Source: Saprospiraceae bacterium (GTDB taxonomy: Bacteria; Bacteroidota; Bacteroidia; Chitinophagales; Saprospiraceae). From it: a stretch of 8,907 nucleotides of DNA. Position numbers and translations under genes: made by a program. This document shows positions 1 to 6,508 of this stretch, in pieces; the stretch's first letter is position 1; every line of letters starts with the position of its first letter. The notes beneath the pieces are model-generated. The model was not told the DNA's origin, made no database searches, and was given only the letters and a program-made list of their open reading frames with translations. The stretch is from the NCBI GenBank assembly GCA_020630455.1, contig JAHDBK010000026.1, positions 6,440-15,346 on the forward strand. The letters run 5' to 3'.

Positions 1-12
1 CTACTAGCTAAG

Positions 13-1086
13 TTAATCTATTGTGAACTTTAATAAGAAAAACGAAATTACAGCCCAAAAAACAAATGATAATAATAATAAAATGACTTGAAATATACTA
101 TAATCGCTTCCTAATAAAAACATCTTAAAGGCTTCAAAACTATTGAAAATAGGTAATATAATCCCTAAATATGAAACTTCATTATCGTTTTGAAAAGAAA
201 TATAAAGTATGGTCATCGCCATGATACTAAATACAATCCAAATGAGTTCATTAATTCCAAAAGAACCAATAAATGTTTTGGATAAATGAGTAAAAAATGC
301 TTGTATATTCGTCCAAAATAATTGACTGAAAAATACGATTATTACCCAAAAAGATATCGCTTTTACAGAAAAGTATTGATTGAGTAATCCATCAAAAAAT
401 GCTATTTTTTCACTTCCTGAATTAAGGGCAAAATTCATTGTTAATATTATTAATATTAATATAATAATTGAAAATACATTAACACCTAGTAATTTATCCC
501 AAATAGCAGCTTTTGGTAATTTTCCTTTTTTAGGACTATCTGAAAATATAGTACTAATAGGAATTATTAATAACCATAAACTACTGATAAATATGAAAAA
601 TGGAAAGAATAAGCCCATGGATTCTATAAAATCTTTCATGGGTTGAGAAATATCTTTATTTTTTATATTAATAAAATTAATATCTAAGACATCATTTGTA
701 TTGATGATATTTTCTTGTTCCGTTCTCCTTAACCAATTTTCAATTTGATGGACTTTTCCTATATCATTTCTATGAAAAATAGTACATGACTGCTTATCCT
801 TTTCAAGGACGATGCCTACAGATGCTTTATTATCAATGACAGACATTTCTGCAAAATCTTCTGTGATTAATTCTATACTACTTTTAGAAGATAGGACTTC
901 TTTCACCCAGCTACTATCATTACTTCCTTCAAGAATGACTTTATATGGTTTAAATTCCATGTTTTTCATTCTTTCTAGACTTTGACGTTTCAGTCCAGAA
1001 AATAATAAAAAAGTAATGAGTATAGGAAGGATGATACTGAATATCCAAATCCTTTTGTAGTAAAAAAGTGAGATGATTGTCTTCAT
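13..1086 (-). CDS. ABC-2 type transporter permease subunit
   Basis: This is probably the membrane subunit of an ABC-2 type exporter (NatB/YhaP-like; ABC2_membrane_3 architecture), which would work with a separate ATPase not present in the window. Numbering from the longest reading (367 residues from 1116), there is one N-terminal membrane helix at about 24-41, a soluble loop of about 125 residues at 42-168 that should lie outside the membrane, and then roughly five to six helices at about 169-191, 212-231, 253-274, 288-307, 315-335 and 341-363. The stretch VIDNKASVGIVLEKD in the loop resembles the part of this family where the loop returns towards the membrane. I choose the start at 1086 (357 residues, beginning MKTIISLFYYKR) over 1116 because family members begin just before the first helix and a TAnnTTTG-like box lies between the two ATGs. 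The partner ATPase could lie to the left, downstream of this gene. The substrate is unknown. Confidence 0.75.
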   Translation of the reverse strand: MKTIISLFYYKRIWIFSIILPILITFLLFSGLKRQSLERMKNMEFKPYKVILEGSNDSSWVKEVLSSKSSIELITEDFAEMSVIDNKASVGIVLEKDKQSCTIFHRNDIGKVHQIENWLRRTEQENIINTNDVLDINFINIKNKDISQPMKDFIESMGLFFPFFIFISSLWLLIIPISTIFSDSPKKGKLPKAAIWDKLLGVNVFSIIILILIILTMNFALNSGSEKIAFFDGLLNQYFSVKAISFWVIIVFFSQLFWTNIQAFFTHLSKTFIGSFGINELIWIVFSIMAMTILYISFQNDNEVSYLGIILPIFNSFEAFKMFLLGSDYSIFQVILLLLSFVFWAVISFFLLKFTID

Positions 1087-1087
1087 A

Positions 1088-1102
1088 TTACAAAAATAAT
1101 GA
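1088..1102 (-). promoter_or_regulatory. candidate Bacteroidota -7 promoter box for the ABC-2 permease
   Basis: On the minus strand this reads TCATTATTTTTGTAA and contains TATTTTTG (1091-1098), an exact match to the Bacteroidota -7 consensus TAnnTTTG. The ATG at 1086 follows four bases after the box, so a transcript starting at the usual distance would have almost no leader. The same 15 bases occur upstream of the Fic gene at 7839-7853. No convincing -33 TTG at the standard spacing was found, and AT-rich DNA gives such matches by chance, so this is tentative. Confidence 0.4.
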
Positions 1103-1239
1103 TTAAAGAAGTACATTGTTCAAATATTGTAAAAAAAAATAAATATTTATTTTCCTTTAATAATTATTATAATTATTTTTACTTTTATTCTAATTAATAC
1201 TTGAAAAATAAAGAATATTTTTTATAAAACATAAACAAT

Positions 1240-2859
1240 ATGGCAAATCAAAGGAGGCAACAAATTAACTTAAACGAAATAGATTTTAGAAAATTTGCAA
1301 AGAAATGGGTGATTAGAGCCCTTGTTATTTTTGTAGTGGGAACTATACTCATCTATTTTTTAGATCCCGCATTACTCAATGGTCTATTTTTTAGTTTTTT
1401 AATAGAAGGTTTACCTTACTTAATACTGGGTGTCTTCTTTTTGTTTTCGGTCTTTAAAGGAATGTTAGCTACTAGCCAAGAAAAGAAAACTAAAGGCTAT
1501 ATGTGGTTTTTTATAGCGGGTTCTACTTTTATTTTTGGTTCAATATTATTTACAAAAGTATTGAATTATTGTTTGTATCAACAATTAGCTAAGGATGTCA
1601 AAGAAATAGAATCTTATATTCCTATTAATAAAGATGTATTGAGATTTACTCCTAGAATAGTCGCTTACAATCAAATGGAAACTACCGTTAGAGCTAGAAC
1701 AGAAACAGTAGAATGGTCTCACTGTCGTCCTTATTTAAATGAGCAAAGTTTTGGCTATGTCGCTCCAATTACCCCTGATGGTTTAAGACCTAAGTATTTT
1801 AAGAAAAATCCTGGTTTTGTTAAATATGAGGATAATTATGAAGCAGAAAATGTAATTACTCGCATCGATCAACCATTTGAGGTAGGAGAGGAAATGGAGT
1901 ATACCGATAATATTTTTAGAAAATTATATTTTGATGATTTCTTTGCTCAATACCCAAAGATTCATTATATGTCATTGGGGGATGAAGGAAAGTTCTATGC
2001 AATTGCTCCTAAAATTAAATACAAATATGTTTTTCCTTTCTTTTTTATACCCTATTGGTCTGGTACTGCTATCATAGACGACCAAGGAACAATTGAAACA
2101 GTTTCAAGAGAAGTCTGTGCTAATAGCGAACGTTTCAAAGGTAAATGGATGGCTCCATTAGCTTTATTCAAGCAATATGTACAAGTACAAGATTATGCTG
2201 TTGGTTTTTGGAATACATTTACGAGTGTGGACGGTATGCTATCTGTTCCAGATTTACCTAACAATGATTATCCTTTAGTGATTTTTACCAAAGATAATGA
2301 AACATACCTAGTAATTGATACTGAACCACAGGGAACGGGTAGGGGATTGTATCGTGTATATTATCAAAATGCTCAAACAGGAGAAATTTTTATGTATCAA
2401 CCGCCCAATACAGAACCTATAATTGGTCCTAGAGGAGCCATGTCTAAGGTCTATTCATTAAAAGGTTATCATTGGTATTCTTCAAAAGGGGAGGGCTCTT
2501 CAGGTAATATGTTGGCTCTTGAACCCGTTTATCTCACTCAAAATATTGATGGAAAAGAAGTATTGTATTGGAAGTTTTCTATTACTTCTCTAGATAGAAC
2601 TCGTGTATCTGCTACGGTTGTAGTGGAGGCGACTGAAGGAGGTGATATGTTTGAATTTACAGAAAGAAAAGATTATGAAAAATGGTTACACAATGAAGCG
2701 GTACAAGAAACAACGGTTAGTACAGATTCTACCTCTGTTTCAACTATCAATACTAATAATAATCAATTGAATCAACGAATTGAATTGCTAGAATCTCACT
2801 TAGAAGCAGCATTGAAAGAATTGAATCAAATTAAACAAATGCAAAGAGATAGTATCTAA
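1240..2859 (+). CDS. membrane-anchored protein of unknown function with coiled-coil tail
   Basis: I do not recognise this 539-residue protein. It has a short basic, polar N-terminus, three hydrophobic segments at about 24-41, 47-74 and 87-106, and then a soluble region of about 350 residues (110-470) rich in Tyr, Phe and Pro. That region contains many short strand-and-turn stretches, for example YLVIDTEP near 356-363 and YYQNAQTGEIFMY near 374-386. A Ser/Thr/Asn-rich linker (490-508) leads into a heptad-like coiled coil at about 509-535. An N-terminus inside and three helices would put the large domain outside the cytoplasmic membrane. A further hydrophobic patch, YVFPFFFIPYW (263-273), is too short and aromatic to be called a clear helix. 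The start at 1240 gives the full first helix; there is no Shine-Dalgarno sequence. The gene is alone on the plus strand, divergent from the ABC-2 permease and convergent with the 7-TM protein gene. Confidence 0.85.
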   Translation: MANQRRQQINLNEIDFRKFAKKWVIRALVIFVVGTILIYFLDPALLNGLFFSFLIEGLPYLILGVFFLFSVFKGMLATSQEKKTKGYMWFFIAGSTFIFGSILFTKVLNYCLYQQLAKDVKEIESYIPINKDVLRFTPRIVAYNQMETTVRARTETVEWSHCRPYLNEQSFGYVAPITPDGLRPKYFKKNPGFVKYEDNYEAENVITRIDQPFEVGEEMEYTDNIFRKLYFDDFFAQYPKIHYMSLGDEGKFYAIAPKIKYKYVFPFFFIPYWSGTAIIDDQGTIETVSREVCANSERFKGKWMAPLALFKQYVQVQDYAVGFWNTFTSVDGMLSVPDLPNNDYPLVIFTKDNETYLVIDTEPQGTGRGLYRVYYQNAQTGEIFMYQPPNTEPIIGPRGAMSKVYSLKGYHWYSSKGEGSSGNMLALEPVYLTQNIDGKEVLYWKFSITSLDRTRVSATVVVEATEGGDMFEFTERKDYEKWLHNEAVQETTVSTDSTSVSTINTNNNQLNQRIELLESHLEAALKELNQIKQMQRDSI

Positions 2860-2869
2860 TTTTTAAATA
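2857..2869 (+). repeat. left copy of a 13-bp direct repeat
   Basis: TAATTTTTAAATA here is identical to 3032-3044. The first three bases are the stop codon of the preceding gene. The two copies bracket the palindromic element. They could be a target-site duplication, but the right copy is separated from the inverted repeat by about 8 bp and the word is AT-only, so chance is also possible. Confidence 0.4.
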
Positions 2870-3028
2870 CTAGGACAAAAGAAATCTGGTATTGATATGA
2901 AGATTATTTTTTGGTTGATAGAGGCAGAACGGAACTTGATAGCCATAGCTATCAAGTGAGTATCTAACGAATATCAACCATAAAAGAATCGAATAGCGAT
3001 GCTTTATTACATTTGTTCTAGTACTTAA
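2863..3028. repeat. long imperfect palindrome, probable MITE-like element
   Basis: The whole segment folds back on itself. The outer arms TACTAGGACA (2868-2877) and TGTTCTAGTA (3014-3023) pair with one G-T mismatch, and pairing continues with scattered mismatches for about 45 bp. An 8-bp perfect pair follows, GGTTGATA (2913-2920) with TATCAACC (2972-2979). Inside that is an unpaired asymmetric loop and then a perfect 10-bp hairpin, ACTTGATAGC (2934-2943) with GCTATCAAGT (2948-2957), around a CATA loop. The arms are 45 and 44 bp from outer end to the 8-bp pair, so the element is almost symmetric. Several mismatches are G-T combinations that would be G-U pairs in RNA. The ends read TA-CTAG, compatible with insertion at TA or CTAG. 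No transposase is present. It lies just after the stop of the 539-residue gene and before the terminator. It could instead be a structured RNA or 3'-end element. Only the copy number in the genome can decide. Confidence 0.6.
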
Positions 3029-3031
3029 TGT

Positions 3032-3044
3032 TAATTTTTAAATA
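3032..3044 (+). repeat. right copy of a 13-bp direct repeat
   Basis: TAATTTTTAAATA repeats the sequence at 2857-2869 exactly, in the same orientation. It overlaps by one base the left arm of the terminator hairpin. Confidence 0.4.
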
Positions 3045-3092
3045 AAAAAAGCAAATAATAAAGAAAAGTCTTTATTATTTGCTTTTTTTATT
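3041..3092. terminator. bidirectional intrinsic terminator
   Basis: The left arm 3044-3064 (seven A, then GCAAATAATAAAGA) is the exact reverse complement of 3069-3089, with the loop AAAG at 3065-3068. Three more A-T pairs extend the stem to 24 bp. Read on either strand the stem ends in a run of seven T, so it can stop both the plus-strand 539-residue gene and the minus-strand 7-TM gene, whose stop codon lies 12 bp beyond the outermost pair. Its position between two convergent genes supports this role. Confidence 0.9.
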
Positions 3093-3103
3093 ATTACCGA
3101 TGT

Positions 3104-4120
3104 TTATTTTATAATATTCAATAATTCCTTCTGGAAACTTTCTTTTTCATCAATAAAAAGAGCAATCTTTTTAAATTTTTTCTTTAAGCCGTAAATTCTA
3201 TTTAAGACATATTCGTTTTTAAGATGTAAAATAACATTATGGCTATCCAATACATCTAAAGCAGATAAATGAACAATTCCAGATTCTTTATTAAAACTTT
3301 TTCTGCTTATTTCTATTTCCTCTATATCTTTTATTGAAATATCAACCTGATTGAAAAAACCATACTTCAAGTGCAAAATTTGATTTTCTTTATCAATTTT
3401 AATTAATCTAGATTTCATAGAACGCATAAGTGCAATAATTTGCAAACAAGTATAAATACTTAAGAAAGTCAATATCCAAGCAGCGACGATACTCCACCTT
3501 TCGACCAATAAATGTATGGCAACAGTTTCAATTAAGAGTACAAATATGAGTACCCATATCATAGAAAAAATACCACTTTTTATAAAATAAGTGTATTCAT
3601 TATCTTTAGGGATGTATTTTTTATGATTAAAGAATACATAATATACAACAGCGATTTCCATAGCTAGTATTTGTCCTACTTTATTAGGGAATACTTCGCT
3701 ACAAGCAGTTTGTAAGGCTTCATAAAAATCTAAACCTTCCTTGTTTTGACTTTTGAATTGTTGAATGACATTCCATGTTTTATAGATTATAAAACTTAAA
3801 ATTCCAATTTCAAGAACAGGTACTAATACATTTGTCAAAAAGGGCAAAAAATATTGATTTTCAAGTGGAATTATAAAACTCGCTATTAATATATTAATCA
3901 CAAAGAATGAAATTGCTGTATAATTAGGTATCTTTTCATTCTTTCTAATAAGAAAAAAATAAATAATAGGAGCTGTAATGATGAAATCTAAAATAATTGC
4001 AATTGAAAACTCCTTTGAAACATCAGTGTAGAAAGGAGATTGTATAAAAAGGATTAAAAATAAAACAATGAAAAAGGGTAGCAAAATTGCTAGGTTCTTG
4101 ATAGATAATTTTTTGGTCAT
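3104..4120 (-). CDS. seven-TM membrane protein with C-terminal PH-like region
   Basis: A 338-residue integral membrane protein of a type seen in Bacteroidota. Hydrophobic segments lie at about 8-27, 38-57, 68-85, 93-115, 148-163 (weaker), 184-206 and 209-231. Between helices four and five there is a cytoplasmic-looking stretch with the pattern DFYEALQTACSEVFPNKV (131-148). The last 100 residues are soluble and rich in beta-strand patterns, beginning LIKIDKENQILHLKYGFFN and continuing with ISIKDIEEIEIS, which resembles bacterial PH-like (bPH) domains that follow membrane segments. From memory, similar proteins are sometimes labelled beta-carotene 15,15'-monooxygenase in flavobacterial genomes. 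I see no His/Asp iron-binding pattern to justify that name and treat it as misannotation. The gene starts 31 bp after the stop of the small helical protein and ends beside the bidirectional terminator, so it is probably the last gene of a transcript. Function unknown. Confidence 0.7.
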   Translation of the reverse strand: MTKKLSIKNLAILLPFFIVLFLILFIQSPFYTDVSKEFSIAIILDFIITAPIIYFFLIRKNEKIPNYTAISFFVINILIASFIIPLENQYFLPFLTNVLVPVLEIGILSFIIYKTWNVIQQFKSQNKEGLDFYEALQTACSEVFPNKVGQILAMEIAVVYYVFFNHKKYIPKDNEYTYFIKSGIFSMIWVLIFVLLIETVAIHLLVERWSIVAAWILTFLSIYTCLQIIALMRSMKSRLIKIDKENQILHLKYGFFNQVDISIKDIEEIEISRKSFNKESGIVHLSALDVLDSHNVILHLKNEYVLNRIYGLKKKFKKIALFIDEKESFQKELLNIIK

Positions 4121-4151
4121 ATTGAATTAGTTTAGAGTTTAAAAAATATTA

Positions 4152-4607
4152 TTAACTTTCTAATTGGTGTTTATAAGTCTCTAAAGCTTCTTGTTTTACT
4201 AATTCTGAAAGACCTTCTTTCTCACTAATTATTTTGAGAATATTGACGGTATCTTCCCAAGTTTTTCCTTCTAAGGAATTAATAAATCTATTCAATAATA
4301 AAATAGAAGTAAAACAAGGCGTCTTTTGGACATGATGAACTAATTTTCTAAAATACATTTTATATTTAGGACCATCAAAACTTTCGATTAAATGGACAAA
4401 AGACCAACATTCATACATTTCGGGTGATTGCCTACTCAAAAAATTAAATAAAGTTGAAACGGCTTTTTCTTTATCTTGGGCACTTAGGTTTTCTGGTTGA
4501 GGAATACTATCTGTAATTTCATCAAAAAATATGGTAATATCATAGTCTTCCATATTTTCGTGAATGTTGAAAAGGTCGATTTTTTCTAAAATTTCTGTTA
4601 TGTTCAT
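4152..4607 (-). CDS. small all-helical protein, possibly immunity-like
   Basis: A 151-residue soluble protein with no signal peptide or membrane segment. The sequence reads as a series of amphipathic helices: an acidic N-terminal third (residues 18-45), then helices at about 46-59, 63-76, 82-94, 97-112, 117-130 and 134-149. The pattern in the middle (VHLIESFDGPKY at 71-82, then TSILLLNRFINS at 100-111) resembles the HEAT-like helical immunity proteins of polymorphic toxin systems, in which a conserved HxIE-type helix is followed by a Y and an ILxxRxxNS helix. This is pattern memory rather than a verified family assignment, and no toxin gene is next to it. The gene lies 92 bp after the ABC exporter gene and 31 bp before the 7-TM protein gene, all on one strand, so co-transcription with the latter is likely. 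No Shine-Dalgarno sequence is visible before the ATG at 4607. Confidence 0.75.
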   Translation of the reverse strand: MNITEILEKIDLFNIHENMEDYDITIFFDEITDSIPQPENLSAQDKEKAVSTLFNFLSRQSPEMYECWSFVHLIESFDGPKYKMYFRKLVHHVQKTPCFTSILLLNRFINSLEGKTWEDTVNILKIISEKEGLSELVKQEALETYKHQLES

Positions 4608-4699
4608 AAAGTCTTTTATCTGATTGTCTGTACTAATATTACATACGTAAAAGATACCTTAAAGTTAGTATTTATTGATGAAAAAACAGCATTTATTTT

Positions 4700-6457
4700 T
4701 TATACTTGAACTTCATACAATTCTCGATAATGACCATTTTCTATTTGTAATAATTCATCGTGACTGCCCATTTCTTGTATGCGTCCTTGGTCTAAAACCA
4801 TGATTTTGTCGGCATGCCTAATAGTTGAAAGTCGGTGAGCAATAATGATAGAAGTTCTTTTTTCGATTAGTTTTTCGATAGCATATTGAATGATGGCTTC
4901 GCTCTCTGGGTCAATAGAAGAAGTGGCTTCGTCCAAGATTAAAATATCAGGATTGAATACTAAGGCTCTTATGAAAGAAATGAGCTGTCTTTGTCCCATT
5001 GATAAGGTAGCTCCTCTCTCCATTACTTGATAATCATATCCATTGGGTAATTTTTGGATAAAATCATCTGCACCTATCATTTTGGCGGCAGCTATTACTT
5101 CTTCTTTTGTAATCGACTCATCTCGTAAAGTGATATTTTCTAAAACTGTGCCCGAAAATAAAAATACATCTTGAAGGACTACGGCAATTCTATTGCGTAA
5201 AGCTAATAATTCGTAATCTTTAATATTAATATTATCAATATAAATATTTCCGTTTTGAATTTCGTAGAATCTATTGAGGATATTAATAATTGTAGATTTA
5301 CCAGAACCCGTACTTCCTACAATTGCCAAAGTTTCTCCTTGATGCAAATCAAATGAAATATCATTTAGAACAAAGTTTTCACCATCGTATGCAAAGTCAA
5401 CCTTTTCAAATTTGATGTCTCCATCAATTTTTTCTTTTAATAATGAACCCTTATTTTCGATTTTAGATTGATTATCCAATAATGTAAAAACCCTTTCGGA
5501 TGCTACTAAGCCCATTTGTAAAGTATTGAACTTATCAGCCAATATTCTAATAGGTCTAAATAACATACTGATATAAAGTGGAAATGCAATCAAAACCCCA
5601 ATACTGATATTATCAGTCAATACACCTCTTGCTCCCCACCATACCATCAAACCTAAAGAAGCAGCAGATAGTATTTCTACAACTGGAAAAAAGACAGCAT
5701 AATAGAATATAGCATTGATATTGGCTTGGGTATATTTATCATTGATTTTATTGAATTTTTCTAATTCTTCTTTTTCTACATTGAATATCTGAACAATTCG
5801 CATACCTGTTATTCTTTCTTGTAAAAAAGAATTCATATTCGATATTTCAGTCCTTACAATCTGAAAAGTGTGTTTTATTTTTTCTTTAAATATATAAGTA
5901 GCAACAATCAAAAGTGGAACAGTAATCAGACAAACTAAAGTCAATTGCCATGAAGTATAAAACATCACTCCTAAAATAACGAGTACTTGAAGAATATCAG
6001 CAATAATCGTAATTGTTCCTTGGGAAAAAACATTGTTGATGGTTTCTATATCATTGATAGTCCTAGTAGTGACTCGTCCTACAGGTGTTTGGTCAAAAAA
6101 TCGCAATTGAAGAGAATTAATATGTTTAAATACGCGTACCCTTAAATCTCTAATAACGGATTGACCTAATAAACTCGTACTGTAAATAAATACATACCTC
6201 ATAAATGATTGAATAATCAAAACAGCGATAATAATGCCACTCATCATTACCAATCCATCATAATTGAATTGTATAATATAATTGTCAACGGTATATTGAA
6301 TGAGGTAAGGACGCAATACGCCCACAGGTGCTAATATAATAGCCAAAGACATAGAAAGGATGAATATCTTGCGATAAGGCAGGGCTTGTTTAAGCACTCT
6401 TCCCAAGAGAAACCAGTCTAATTGATTTTTGTTTTGTTGTGCAGTTGCTTCGCTCAT
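4700..6457 (-). CDS. ABC exporter, fused membrane and ATPase domains (half-transporter)
   Basis: A 585-residue type I ABC exporter of the MsbA/LmrA/YheH kind, which acts as a dimer in the cytoplasmic membrane and uses ATP to move a substrate, often a lipid or hydrophobic compound, outward. The membrane domain (about 30-330) holds six helices, starting at IFILSMSLAIILAPVGVL (31-48). The ATPase domain (about 345-585) has every key motif: A-loop Tyr357, Walker A GSTGSGKST (381-389), Q-loop Gln429, signature LSMGQ (485-489, Met where Gly is usual), Walker B ILILDE (505-510) with catalytic Glu510, D-loop SSID (513-516) and H-loop His541. The protein is full length and looks catalytically intact. 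There are 51 bp between the Fic gene stop and this start. A near-match to the -7 box (TCAATTTG) ends about 12 bases before the ATG, so it may have its own promoter. Such genes often occur in pairs, but no partner half-transporter is seen here. Substrate unknown. Confidence 0.93.
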   Translation of the reverse strand: MSEATAQQNKNQLDWFLLGRVLKQALPYRKIFILSMSLAIILAPVGVLRPYLIQYTVDNYIIQFNYDGLVMMSGIIIAVLIIQSFMRYVFIYSTSLLGQSVIRDLRVRVFKHINSLQLRFFDQTPVGRVTTRTINDIETINNVFSQGTITIIADILQVLVILGVMFYTSWQLTLVCLITVPLLIVATYIFKEKIKHTFQIVRTEISNMNSFLQERITGMRIVQIFNVEKEELEKFNKINDKYTQANINAIFYYAVFFPVVEILSAASLGLMVWWGARGVLTDNISIGVLIAFPLYISMLFRPIRILADKFNTLQMGLVASERVFTLLDNQSKIENKGSLLKEKIDGDIKFEKVDFAYDGENFVLNDISFDLHQGETLAIVGSTGSGKSTIINILNRFYEIQNGNIYIDNINIKDYELLALRNRIAVVLQDVFLFSGTVLENITLRDESITKEEVIAAAKMIGADDFIQKLPNGYDYQVMERGATLSMGQRQLISFIRALVFNPDILILDEATSSIDPESEAIIQYAIEKLIEKRTSIIIAHRLSTIRHADKIMVLDQGRIQEMGSHDELLQIENGHYRELYEVQV

Positions 6458-6508
6458 ACTTTTTTAACACAAATTGATATGAAGGAGTTCTCGAATTTTT
6501 AATTTTTA

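Noticed and set aside
380..646. Plus-strand open frame of 88 codons
   Set aside because: It lies wholly inside the ABC-2 permease gene on the opposite strand, has no recognisable domain, and its codon use follows from the real gene's membrane helices.
1117..1239. Possible operator or palindrome in the divergent intergenic region (TAATTATTATAATTA)
   Set aside because: The symmetry is imperfect and made only of A and T, which is expected by chance here. A TATTTTTT box at 1216-1223 also lacks a properly spaced -33 element.
1248..1256. AGGAGG-type Shine-Dalgarno sequence inside codons 4-6 of the 539-residue gene
   Set aside because: No in-frame start codon lies a suitable distance downstream, and starting there would cut into the first helix. 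It is explained by the Gln-Arg-Arg codons.
2897..2959. A 20-codon plus-strand frame (starts MKIIFWLIEAER) inside the palindrome
   Set aside because: It is too short to judge, lies across the hairpin arms, and has no ribosome site. The minus strand of the same repeat also has an open frame, so neither is persuasive.
3104..4120. Beta-carotene 15,15'-monooxygenase label for the 7-TM protein
   Set aside because: The sequence shows no catalytic metal-binding pattern for such an enzyme. The PH-like C-terminus points elsewhere.
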